Assembly (NCBI GenBank): GCA_963765745.1
Contig: CAVXXM010000003.1
Coordinates: forward strand, 1-64,000
Reading direction: 5' to 3'
Origin: JAHFPN01 sp963765745
Lineage (GTDB): Bacteria; Pseudomonadota; Alphaproteobacteria; Rhizobiales; Xanthobacteraceae
Length of the DNA: 64,000 nucleotides
The position numbers and the translations under genes were made by a program. The notes below the pieces were generated by a model, which saw only the letters and a list, made by a program, of their open reading frames with translations, was not told the DNA's origin and searched no databases. How positions within the stretch are numbered: position 1 is the stretch's first letter; every line of letters begins with the position of its first letter. Of this stretch, positions 25,791 through 33,523 are shown piece after piece.

Positions 25791-26665
25791 AAGCGCTCAG
25801 CGCGATCCTCGCCGTTCTCGCGGCGCTTGCCGCGATCGCCGGCTATTCGTCGGTATTCTTCGTCCACCAGGCCCAGCAGGCGCTCGTGCTCCGGCTCGGC
25901 GAGCCGCGCCGCGTGATCACCGAGGCCGGCTTGCAGTACAAGCTGCCGCTGGTCGAGAGCGTGATCTATATCGACAAGCGCATCCTCGACCTCGACAATC
26001 CGGCGCAGGAAATCATCGCTTCGGACCAGAAGCGGCTCGTGGTCGATGCGTTCGCCCGCTACAAGATCGTCGATCCGCTGAAGTTCTTCCAATCGGTCGG
26101 CACCATCGACGGCGCCAATTCGCGCCTCGCCACCGTGCTCAATTCGGCGCTCCGGCGGGTGCTCGGCGAATCGACCTTCATCCAGGTCGTGCGCGACGAG
26201 CGCGCGGGGCTGATGACGCGCATCCGCGAGCAGGTTGACCGCGAGGCCGCCAGTTTCGGCATCACGGTCGTGGACGTCCGCATCCGGCGCGCGGATCTTC
26301 CGGATGCAAACAGTCAGGCCGTGTTCCAGCGCATGCAGACCGAGCGGCAGCGGGAGGCGGCGGAAATTCGCGCACAAGGCGCGCAATTGGCGCAGACCAT
26401 CCGCGCGCGGGCCGAACGCGACGCGACGGTGATCGTGGCCGAGGCCACCCAGCGCGGCGACCAGGCGCGAGGCGAGGGCGAGGGCGAACGCAACCGCATC
26501 TTCGCCGAAGCGTTTGGCAAGGACCCGGATTTCTTCGCCTTCTACCGCTCGATGCAGGCCTACGAGGCGGGGCTCAAGCAGAACGACACGCGGCTCCTGC
26601 TCGCGCCCGATTCCGAATTCTTCCGCTATTTCGGCGATCCGGCGGGTAAACCAGCGGCGAAATGA
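25787..26665 (+). CDS. hflC: FtsH protease modulator HflC
   Basis: A 292-residue protein from ATG 25787 overlapping hflK (ATGA). It has an N-terminal transmembrane helix (ILAVLAALAAIAGYSSVFF) and a band-7/SPFH domain with the family blocks VLRLGEPRRVITEAGLQYKL, DLDNPAQEI and VVDVRIRRADLP. The C-terminal part is a charged helix ending in the conserved DFFAFYRSMQAYE segment. It partners HflK around FtsH. The DUF2065 gene follows 13 bases later. Confidence 0.95.
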   Translation: MKALSAILAVLAALAAIAGYSSVFFVHQAQQALVLRLGEPRRVITEAGLQYKLPLVESVIYIDKRILDLDNPAQEIIASDQKRLVVDAFARYKIVDPLKFFQSVGTIDGANSRLATVLNSALRRVLGESTFIQVVRDERAGLMTRIREQVDREAASFGITVVDVRIRRADLPDANSQAVFQRMQTERQREAAEIRAQGAQLAQTIRARAERDATVIVAEATQRGDQARGEGEGERNRIFAEAFGKDPDFFAFYRSMQAYEAGLKQNDTRLLLAPDSEFFRYFGDPAGKPAAK

Positions 26666-26678
26666 GTTCTGCCGGTCC

Positions 26679-26864
26679 ATGGTCGATCTGTTCGTCGCGC
26701 TCGGCCTGGTGCTGGTCATCGAGGGCCTTACGTTCGCGGCCTTTCCGGCCGCGGCCAAGCGGGCGATGGCGCTTTTCCTGGAAACCCCGGAGGCGAGCCT
26801 GCGTGTGGTCGGACTGGTCTCGGCCATCGTGGGCGTCGTGGTGATCTGGGTTTTGCGCGGCTGA
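26679..26864 (+). CDS. DUF2065 (YjeT-like) small membrane protein
   Basis: A 61-residue protein with two hydrophobic helices (LFVALGLVLVIEGLTFAAFPA and LRVVGLVSAIVGVVVIWVLR) separated by AKRAMALFLETPE, the DUF2065 pattern. It sits between hflC and degP, as in many proteobacteria, and is probably co-transcribed with them. Its function is not established. Confidence 0.88.
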   Translation: MVDLFVALGLVLVIEGLTFAAFPAAAKRAMALFLETPEASLRVVGLVSAIVGVVVIWVLRG

Positions 26865-26989
26865 TCGCGGGATTTTGTAATCCCTGGCGTCGAGAATCCG
26901 CCGGAATTTCCATGCACGCCTGCGGGCGTGCTTGCCTTGTTTGGTGTTCCGGCGCAGCGTTAGCGTCGCCGATTCCAAGAGGAATACCC

Positions 26990-28486
26990 ATGTCCGTGCA
27001 CGTCTTGCACCGTCCGAAAGCATCGCTCACCCGCGCTGCGGTGTTTTCGCTCGCGATTGCGCTCGTAGCGCTGCCAGGCCTCGTGGCCGGCGCGCCCGGC
27101 AAGGGGCCGGACTCGGTCGCCGACGTCGCCGAACGGGTGATGGATGCGGTGGTCAACATCTCGACCTCGCAGAACATCGATACCGCCCGCAACCGGCCGA
27201 CGACGCCGCCGCAGCAGACGCCGCAGCTTCCGCCCGGGTCGCCGTTCGAGGAATTCTTCGAGGAGTTCTTCAAGCGCCGCGGCGAGGAGCCGCGCAACCA
27301 GCCGCGGCGGGTGTCGTCGCTCGGCTCCGGCGTGGTCGTGGATCCGAGCGGCATCATCGTCACCAATAACCACGTGATCGGCGAGGCGGACGAAATCTTC
27401 GCCAACTTCAACAACGGCATGAAGCTCAAGGCCGAGATTATCGGCCGCGATACCAAGACCGACATCGCGATCTTGCGCGTGAAGCCGGAGCAGCCGCTCA
27501 AGGCCGTGACGTTCGGCGATTCGGAGAAGCTGCGGGTCGGCGACTGGGTGATGGCGATCGGCAATCCGTTCGGGCTCGGCGGCTCGGTCACCGTCGGCGT
27601 CGTCTCGGCGCGCAACCGCAACATCAACGCGGGGCCGTTCGACGACTTCATCCAGACCGACGCGGCGATCAATCGCGGCAATTCGGGCGGCCCGCTGTTC
27701 AACATGGAAGGCGAGATCGTCGGCATCAATACCGCGATCATCTCGCCGTCGGGCGGCTCCATCGGCATCGGCTTCGCGATCCCGGCGAAGATCGTGGTCG
27801 CCGTGATGGGCCAGCTGCGCGAGTTCGGCGAGACACGGCGCGGCTGGATCGGCGTTCGCATCCAGCAGATCGACGATCAGATCGCAGAGAGCCTGGGTCT
27901 CGGCAAGGTGCGTGGCGCCTTGATCGGCGGCGTCAGCGACAACAGTCCTGCGGCCAAGGCCGGTATCAAGTCCGGCGACGTGATCGTCAAGTTCGACGGC
28001 CGCGAAGTGAAGGAGATGCGGGACCTGCCGCGTATCGTGGCCGAGACGCCGATCGACAAGACGGTCGATGTCGTGGTCATGCGCAAGGGCAAGGAAGAGA
28101 CGCTCAAGATCGTCATCGGGCGGCTCGATGAAGCCGAACGCAAGCCTGCGGCGCTGACGACGACAACCCCGGACACCAAGCCGGTGGTGAAGCGCGCGCT
28201 CGGGCTAGAATTCTCGGCACTCAACGACGAGCTGCGCCGGCGCTTCAAGATCAAGAGCAACGTGAAGGGCGTGGTCGTGACCGCGGTCGAGCGCAATTCG
28301 CCGGCCGGCGATCAGCGGATCCAGGCCGGCGAAGTGATCCTCGAAGTCACCGGCGAGACGGTGGCGAGCCCGGCCGATATCGAGAAGCGCATCGAGGTGC
28401 TGAAGAAGGAAGGCAAGAAGATCGCGCTCCTGCAGGTTTCCAACGCCGAAGGCGAGACGCGCTTCGTGCCGATACCGCTGCCCTGA
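26990..28486 (+). CDS. degP: Do/DegP-family periplasmic serine protease
   Basis: A 498-residue protein from ATG 26990 with AGAGGAAT upstream; the longer in-frame start at 26912 has no ribosome site. It has a signal peptide (AVFSLAIALVALPGLVAGAP), a trypsin-like domain with His in TNNHVIGEA, Asp in TKTDIAILRV and Ser in NRGNSGGPLF, and two PDZ domains (about residues 285-375 and 400-490; GWIGVRIQQI, LGLEFSALNDELRRRF). It degrades or refolds damaged envelope proteins. Placement directly after hflKC-DUF2065 groups the envelope quality-control genes. The intrinsic terminator at 28520 ends the unit. Confidence 0.95.
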   Translation: MSVHVLHRPKASLTRAAVFSLAIALVALPGLVAGAPGKGPDSVADVAERVMDAVVNISTSQNIDTARNRPTTPPQQTPQLPPGSPFEEFFEEFFKRRGEEPRNQPRRVSSLGSGVVVDPSGIIVTNNHVIGEADEIFANFNNGMKLKAEIIGRDTKTDIAILRVKPEQPLKAVTFGDSEKLRVGDWVMAIGNPFGLGGSVTVGVVSARNRNINAGPFDDFIQTDAAINRGNSGGPLFNMEGEIVGINTAIISPSGGSIGIGFAIPAKIVVAVMGQLREFGETRRGWIGVRIQQIDDQIAESLGLGKVRGALIGGVSDNSPAAKAGIKSGDVIVKFDGREVKEMRDLPRIVAETPIDKTVDVVVMRKGKEETLKIVIGRLDEAERKPAALTTTTPDTKPVVKRALGLEFSALNDELRRRFKIKSNVKGVVVTAVERNSPAGDQRIQAGEVILEVTGETVASPADIEKRIEVLKKEGKKIALLQVSNAEGETRFVPIPLP

Positions 28487-28519
28487 AGGCAGACGCGTAG
28501 AACTTCCGATTGTTCAACC

Positions 28520-28555
28520 AGCGGCTCCGGAGCGATCCGGGGCCGCTCGCGTTTT
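28520..28555 (+). terminator. Intrinsic terminator after degP
   Basis: AGCGGCTCCGG (28520-28530) pairs with CCGGGGCCGCT (28537-28547, one G-U) around a 6-base loop, followed by GCG and TTTT (28552-28555). It lies 33 bases after the degP stop. Confidence 0.7.
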
Positions 28556-28585
28556 GGGCCAGCGTAAAATAGCGCCGGTCGCCGA

Positions 28586-29815
28586 TCAGTCCAGCACGTG
28601 GCTGACCATGCCATCGGCAAGCTTGGGCTCGAACCAGGTCGATTTCGGCGGCATGATGCCGTCCGCATCCGCCACCGCCATCAGGTCGGCCATTTGCGTG
28701 GGATAGAGCGCGAAGGCGACCGCCATCTCGCCGGAGGCGACGCGGCGCTCGAGCTCGCCGAGGCCGCGCCCGCCGCCCACGAAATCGATGCGCTTGTCGG
28801 TACGCGGATCGACGATGCCGAGGAGCGGCTCGATCACGTTGCGCGTCAAGAGTGTGATCGGGAGCCGCCCGATCGGGTCGCGCTTTGCATCGTTCTTGGG
28901 CACGAGATCGGGCTTGATCGTCAGCCGGTACCAGCGCCCGGCGAGGAACATGCCGAACTCGCCGGTGGCGGCGGGGCGAACCGGCTGGTCGGAAGCGGTC
29001 ACTGAGAAGCGCTCGCGCAGCACCGTGAGGAGTTGATCGGGGCTGCGGCCGTTCAGGTCGCGCATCACGCGATTGTAATCGAGAATCGTCATCTCGTGCG
29101 CCGGAAAAATCACCGACAAAAAATATGTGGCCGTGTCGCCACCGCGCCCCTGCGCGACCCGCGTAGCGGCAGCTGAGCGGTGATGCCCGTCGGCAATATA
29201 GAGCGCGGGCAAGGCGTCGAACGCGCGCGTGAGCGCCGCGATGGTCGCGTCGTCATCGACCACCCAAAGCTGATGGCGCACGCCGTCGTCGGCGGTGACG
29301 TCCACAGCAGCGGTACGCTTGGCGGCGCTTGCGAGCATGGCGTCGATCGCGGGCGCCGCCGGATAGCCCATCATCACCGGGCCGGTTTGGGCGTTGATGG
29401 CTTCGATCTGGCGGACGCGGTCGGTTTCCTTGAGCGGGGTCGTGTGCTCGTGCTTGCGGATGCGATTCGTCGCGTAGTCGGCGAGTGAGGCGACGGCGGC
29501 GAGCCCGGTCTGCGTCCGGCCGCCCCCGGTCAGCCGATAGACGTAGTAACAGGGCTTCTTGTCGCGCATGAGCACGCCGACCGCGATCATGCGGGCGAAG
29601 TTCCCGGCGGCCTTGGCATAGACCGCGTGATCATAGGGACCGACCGCGGGGTCGAGGTCGATCTCGGGCTTGGATACATGCAGGAAGCTCCACGGCTTGC
29701 CCTTGGCGCGCGCGCGCGCTTCCGCGCTTGAGAGCACGTCATAGGGTGGCGCCAGCACCTCGGCGGCCCGTCCCGGCGCAGGGCGGAGGGCGCGGAAAGG
29801 AAGAATGAGCGGCAA
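28586..29815 (-). CDS. DUF1015 family protein
   Basis: A 409-residue protein. TTG 29815 is chosen because GGAGA lies upstream and it gives LPLILPFRALRPAPG, the usual DUF1015 start; an upstream in-frame start adds 21 unconserved residues. Conserved blocks are VLAPPYDVLSS, NFARMIAVGVLMRD, YYVYRLTGGGRTQTGL, ALYIADGHHRSAAA (near residue 225) and LPALYIADGHH to NRVMRDLNG. The DGHHR motif resembles a metal or nucleotide site, but no activity is established. It is an isolated gene convergent with degP. Confidence 0.85.
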   Translation of the reverse strand: MPLILPFRALRPAPGRAAEVLAPPYDVLSSAEARARAKGKPWSFLHVSKPEIDLDPAVGPYDHAVYAKAAGNFARMIAVGVLMRDKKPCYYVYRLTGGGRTQTGLAAVASLADYATNRIRKHEHTTPLKETDRVRQIEAINAQTGPVMMGYPAAPAIDAMLASAAKRTAAVDVTADDGVRHQLWVVDDDATIAALTRAFDALPALYIADGHHRSAAATRVAQGRGGDTATYFLSVIFPAHEMTILDYNRVMRDLNGRSPDQLLTVLRERFSVTASDQPVRPAATGEFGMFLAGRWYRLTIKPDLVPKNDAKRDPIGRLPITLLTRNVIEPLLGIVDPRTDKRIDFVGGGRGLGELERRVASGEMAVAFALYPTQMADLMAVADADGIMPPKSTWFEPKLADGMVSHVLD

Positions 29816-29879
29816 GCGGCGTCTCCGTAACGACGACCAATGTAGCTTTGATCTAGAGTATTTCTTCGCCAAAAGCATT

Positions 29880-29916
29880 CGGCCCGCCGCGAAAACTGCG
29901 ACGGGCCGTTCTTTTT
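29880..29916. terminator. Bidirectional hairpin terminator after trpB2
   Basis: CGGCCCG (29880-29886) and CGGGCCG (29902-29908) form 7-bp arms. On the minus strand, where trpB2 ends at 29931, the hairpin is followed by AATGCTTTT; on the plus strand it is followed by TTCTTTTT. The T-runs on both sides make it a candidate terminator in either direction. Confidence 0.55.
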
Positions 29917-29930
29917 ATTATTGTGAACGA

Positions 29931-31296
29931 CTACGCCGCCACCTTGGGCAAGCCATCGAGGGCCTTCTTCAGCGCCGCCTCGTCGTAGTCGAGATCCTCG
30001 AGCTTGCCGGTGAAATAATCGGCATAGGCCTGCATGTCGAAATGGCCGTGGCCGGAGAGGTTGAACAGGATCGTGCGCGCCTTGCCCTCCTGCTTGCACT
30101 TGAGCGCCTCGTCGATCGCCACACGCACGGCATGGTTTGCCTCCGGCGCCGGCACGATGCCCTCGGCGCGCGCGAACGTGACGCCGGCCTCGAAGCAGGG
30201 GGTCTGCTTCACCGCAACCGCCTCGATCAGCCCGAGTTCCTTCAGGTGGCTCACCAGCGGCGCCATGCCGTGATAGCGCAGCCCGCCAGCATGGAAGGGG
30301 GGCGGAATGAAAGTCGAGCCGAGCGTATGCATCTTGACCAGCGGCGTCAGATGCCCGGTGTCGCCGAAATCATAGGCATAGAGCCCGCGCGTGAGCGATG
30401 GACAGGCCGCGGGTTCGGCCGCGATCACGCGGAGCGTCTTTTTCTCGCGCAGCTTCTTGCCGAGGAACGGGAGCACAAGGCCCGAGAAGTTCGAGCCGCC
30501 GCCGGTGCAACCGATCAGGATGTCCGGCCAGTAGCCGGCCATTTCCATCTGTTCGAGCGCCTCGATGCCGATCACGGTCTGGTGCAACAGCACGTGGTTG
30601 AGCACGCTGCCTAGCGAATAGTTGGTGTCCTTGTTCTTGGCCGCGACCTCGACCGCCTCGGAAATAGCAATGCCGAGGCTGCCCGGCGAATTCGGGTCCT
30701 GCTTCAGGATGGCACGGCCGGCAGTCGGTCTGGTTGCTCGGGCTCGGGATGCAGGTGGCGCCGTAGGTCTCCATCAGCATCCGCCGATAGGGCTTCTGCT
30801 GATAGCTGACCTTGACCATGAAGACCTTGACCTCGATCCCGAACTGCGCGCCAGCGAAGGCGAGCGAGGAGCCCCACTGGCCGGCGCCGGTCTCGGTCGA
30901 AAGCTTCTTGATCCCGGCCTCGCGGTTATAGAAGGCCTGCGGCACCGCGGTATTCGGCTTGTGGCTGCCCGGGGGGCTGACGCCTTCGTATTTGTAGAAA
31001 ATGCGGGCGGGCGTATCGAGCGCGCGCTCGAGCCGGTGCGCGCGATAAAGCGGCGCCGGGCGCCAGAGCTTGTAGATTTCGCGCACCGGCTCCGGAATTT
31101 CGATGTCGCGCTCGGCCGAGACTTCCTGGGCGATCAGCGCCATCGGAAACAGCGGCGCTAGGTCGTCCGGCCCGATCGGCTTGCCGGTGCCGGGATGGAG
31201 CGGGGGCGGCAACGGCACCGGCAGATCGGCGGCGATATTGTACCAGGCGCGCGGAATACGGTCCTCGGAAAGAAGATACTTGGTGCTGTCTTTCAT
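29931..31296 (-). CDS. Tryptophan synthase beta-like protein TrpB2, with one frameshift
   Basis: Joined, this is about 454 residues, the length of the TrpB2 (COG1350) group rather than classical TrpB (about 400). The N-terminus has the TrpB2 extension (LSEDRIPRAWYNIAADLPVP); the PLP lysine is in GVSPPGSHKPNTAV, and the phosphate-binding GCTGGGSNF and the C-terminal FNLSGHGHFDM are intact. The frame breaks near 30723: dropping one base in the minus-strand GACTGCC joins SNQTD to AGRAILKQDPNSPGSLG. TrpB2 makes tryptophan from indole and serine, often without TrpA; no trpA is nearby, so it may salvage indole. Confidence 0.88.
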
Positions 31297-31451
31297 GATT
31301 TCCGCCCCCCGCTTCGTATGAGTTTCTCAGGAAATCCTATGCCCAATTCGACGCCGATGCCAATGTGATCGCACTCTCGGAGCTGTAGCGCAACGCGGTG
31401 CCGCGCTACCCGCAGTTGATTTCGGTCGTGACACCGTTCTAGCTCGGCCCC

Positions 31452-32366
31452 GTGCGCGAACCCAAAGCCATCCTGATCGCCGGGCCGACCGCGAGCGGCA
31501 AGTCGGCGCTGGCGCTTTCGCTCGCCGAGCGCATCGGCGGCGCCGTGATCAACGCGGATTCCATGCAGGTCTATGGCGATCTGCGCGTGCTCACGGCGCG
31601 GCCGACACGCGAAGAGGAAGCGCGGGTGTCGCATCTGCTCTATGGCCACGTGGATGCCGCGGAGGATTATTCGGTCGGGCGCTGGCTCGGAGACGCGGAG
31701 AGGGCGCTGGCGGAGGCCGAGCGCGCGAGGCGGCTGCCGATCTTCGTGGGCGGCACGGGGCTCTATTTCAAGGGGCTGACGCAAGGGCTTTCCGCCATTC
31801 CGGCAGTTCCGCGCGAAGTGCGGGAGCGCGTGCGCGGCGAGGCGGAAGGGGTCGCAAGCGCCGAATTGCATGAGCGTCTTGCGCGCGCCGATCCGCGAAC
31901 GGCGGCGAAGCTCAGGCCTTCGGACCGGCAGCGCATCATCCGCGCGCTGGAAGTCTTCGCCGCGACCGGCCGGCCGCTCGCCGAGTGGCAGGAAAAGCCG
32001 GGAGTGCCGCTGATCCGCCCGGAGGAAACCGTCGCCGTGTTTCTCTCCGTCGAGCGGGCGGCGCTGCACGCGCGGATCGACGCGCGCTTCGACGGGATGC
32101 TTAAAGCCGGCGCGCTCGACGAGGTGCGGGCGCTTGCGGCTCGCCGGCTCGATCCGCGCTTGCCTTTGATGAAAGCACATGGCGTGCCGTGGCTCCTGCG
32201 TCATCTCGCCGGGGAAATTTCGATCGAGGAAGCGGCGGCGGGCGGCAAAGCCGACACACGCCGCTATGCGAAACGGCAGGAGACCTGGTTCCGGCATCAG
32301 CTTGCGGGCTGGACGTGGATTGAGCCGGAAAATGCGCTCGATCACCTACTCGCCAAATTTGGCTGA
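31452..32366 (+). CDS. miaA: tRNA dimethylallyltransferase
   Basis: A 304-residue protein from GTG 31452. It begins ILIAGPTASGKSALALSLAE, with the P-loop GPTASGKS, followed by NADSMQVYGDLRVLTARPT and the FVGGTGLYFKGL motif. These define MiaA, which adds an isopentenyl group to A37 of tRNAs reading UNN codons. Length and motifs are standard. The stop is 1 base from the convergent msrQ-like gene. No hfq or mutL neighbour is present. Confidence 0.95.
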   Translation: MREPKAILIAGPTASGKSALALSLAERIGGAVINADSMQVYGDLRVLTARPTREEEARVSHLLYGHVDAAEDYSVGRWLGDAERALAEAERARRLPIFVGGTGLYFKGLTQGLSAIPAVPREVRERVRGEAEGVASAELHERLARADPRTAAKLRPSDRQRIIRALEVFAATGRPLAEWQEKPGVPLIRPEETVAVFLSVERAALHARIDARFDGMLKAGALDEVRALAARRLDPRLPLMKAHGVPWLLRHLAGEISIEEAAAGGKADTRRYAKRQETWFRHQLAGWTWIEPENALDHLLAKFG

Positions 32367-32367
32367 A

Positions 32368-33225
32368 CTACTCCGCCGGGTTCAATCGCACGCGTGCAGG
32401 CTCGCGCGGCTTAAGCCAGCGCCACATTCCGCTAATGAGGGCGATAGCGAGCGTCACGATCAGCGTCCAGATTGCCGGCCGCCAGAAGGATGGATCGGAC
32501 AAAGCCAAGTTGGCGCCGAGAATCCGAAACGCATCGACGCCGGTAAGGAAGCGATACCAGATTGCTTCGTAGATTGCGGCAAATAGCGTGGTGACGACAG
32601 CGAGTGCGAGCAACCACGGGAACGTCACCTCACGCACGTAGCGCTGGATGAGTCGGAAGCCGAGCAGCCAGAACAAGAAGCCCGTCATCAAGAGCGGCTC
32701 GTAAATGTCGAGTTTCTTCTGAAGCGCGAAATGCACGACCGCGATCACGCCGATGACATAGGCGAGGCGATGCAGGGTTCCCCAACGCGATCCGAGCCGG
32801 CGGATCATGGCGTCGGTGGAAGTGACCGCCAGCGCGATCAGGCCGATCAGTCCGACGAAGCCGATGGTGAGATAGAAGCGCAGCACGATCTCGCTTGCCA
32901 CCGTGCGCAGATCGAATTTCTGGTCAATCACGTAGAGCGTGAAATGCGCGAAAATGTAGAACGCCGCCGCGACGCCGAGCGTGCGGCGCGCCTGGATCAG
33001 CTTCGGCAGATGAAACAGCCGCCGCGCCGGCGTAATCGCGAGCGTCACTAGCAGGATGCGCACCGCCCAGTCGCCGTTGCGATGGATCAGCTCGGTCACA
33101 GGACGCGCACCGAGGTCGCCGGCGCCGGTGCGATAGGCGAGCCAGAGCGCGGGTAGGCATACGCCGACGAAGGCGAGGATCTTTTCCGGCGACCAGCGCC
33201 CGGATTTCTCGCGCAGGAAAGGCAT
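32368..33225 (-). CDS. msrQ: MsrQ-like heme membrane protein
   Basis: A 285-residue protein with about six transmembrane helices and the ferric-reductase-like fold of MsrQ/YedZ: RNGDWAVRILLVTLAITPARRL, RRTLGVAAAFYIFAHF (heme-ligand His) and WGTLHRLAYVIGVIAVVHF (further His ligands). MsrQ passes electrons from the quinone pool to the periplasmic methionine-sulfoxide reductase MsrP. No msrP gene is adjacent in this window, so the partner must be elsewhere. The last 80 residues add two more hydrophobic segments. Confidence 0.85.
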   Translation of the reverse strand: MPFLREKSGRWSPEKILAFVGVCLPALWLAYRTGAGDLGARPVTELIHRNGDWAVRILLVTLAITPARRLFHLPKLIQARRTLGVAAAFYIFAHFTLYVIDQKFDLRTVASEIVLRFYLTIGFVGLIGLIALAVTSTDAMIRRLGSRWGTLHRLAYVIGVIAVVHFALQKKLDIYEPLLMTGFLFWLLGFRLIQRYVREVTFPWLLALAVVTTLFAAIYEAIWYRFLTGVDAFRILGANLALSDPSFWRPAIWTLIVTLAIALISGMWRWLKPREPARVRLNPAE

Positions 33226-33308
33226 GGCGGAAACTATTGCGGGGAATTGCCTGGCGATAGGTTGGGGCTTCCAACGTCTGCGTGAAGGCGCTAGAAGGCC
33301 GTCCGCAC

Positions 33309-33337
33309 TTGACGGCGCACTGGATACCGGCTAGAAA
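33309..33337 (+). promoter_or_regulatory. Sigma-70-type promoter of the ilvBN operon
   Basis: TTGACG (33309-33314) and TAGAAA (33332-33337) have a 17-base spacer. The predicted transcript start near 33344 lies 19 bases before the leader-peptide ATG. Confidence 0.68.
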
Positions 33338-33362
33338 TCGCGCAACTTTAGGACTGAAACGA

Positions 33363-33422
33363 ATGTCTCTGCGCAAGATTATTACGGTAGTAGGCAGGCG
33401 CGCCTGGCGAGGCACAGCCTGA
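33363..33422 (+). CDS. ilv leader peptide (attenuator)
   Basis: A 19-residue frame between the promoter and ilvB. Codons 6-10 are Ile-Ile-Thr-Val-Val (ATT ATT ACG GTA GTA), the end products of the pathway, and a terminator hairpin follows at 33449. This is the layout of a classical attenuator: slow reading of Ile and Val codons would prevent the terminator from forming. There is no strong ribosome site. ilvBN control by attenuation is known in other Alphaproteobacteria. Confidence 0.72.
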   Translation: MSLRKIITVVGRRAWRGTA

Positions 33423-33448
33423 GGGCGGTGCATTTTGCTGGTGCGCGA

Positions 33449-33469
33449 GGGGCCTCTTGGGCCCCTTTT
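33449..33469 (+). terminator. Attenuator terminator before ilvB
   Basis: GGGGCC (33449-33454) pairs with GGCCCC (33460-33465) around a 5-base loop and is followed by TTTT (33466-33469). It lies 27 bases after the leader-peptide stop and 55 bases before the ilvB start. Confidence 0.72.
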
Positions 33470-33523
33470 CGATTTCTGAAGGACCCTTGAGGCACAAACC
33501 GAGGCGGACGAGTGGAGCGGACC

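Noticed and set aside
31335..31442. A possible decayed reading frame before miaA (SYAQFDADANVIALSEL, stop, then RNAVPRYPQLISVVTPF)
   Set aside because: It reads protein-like on both sides of a TAG, but I recognise no family, so a pseudogene cannot be supported.
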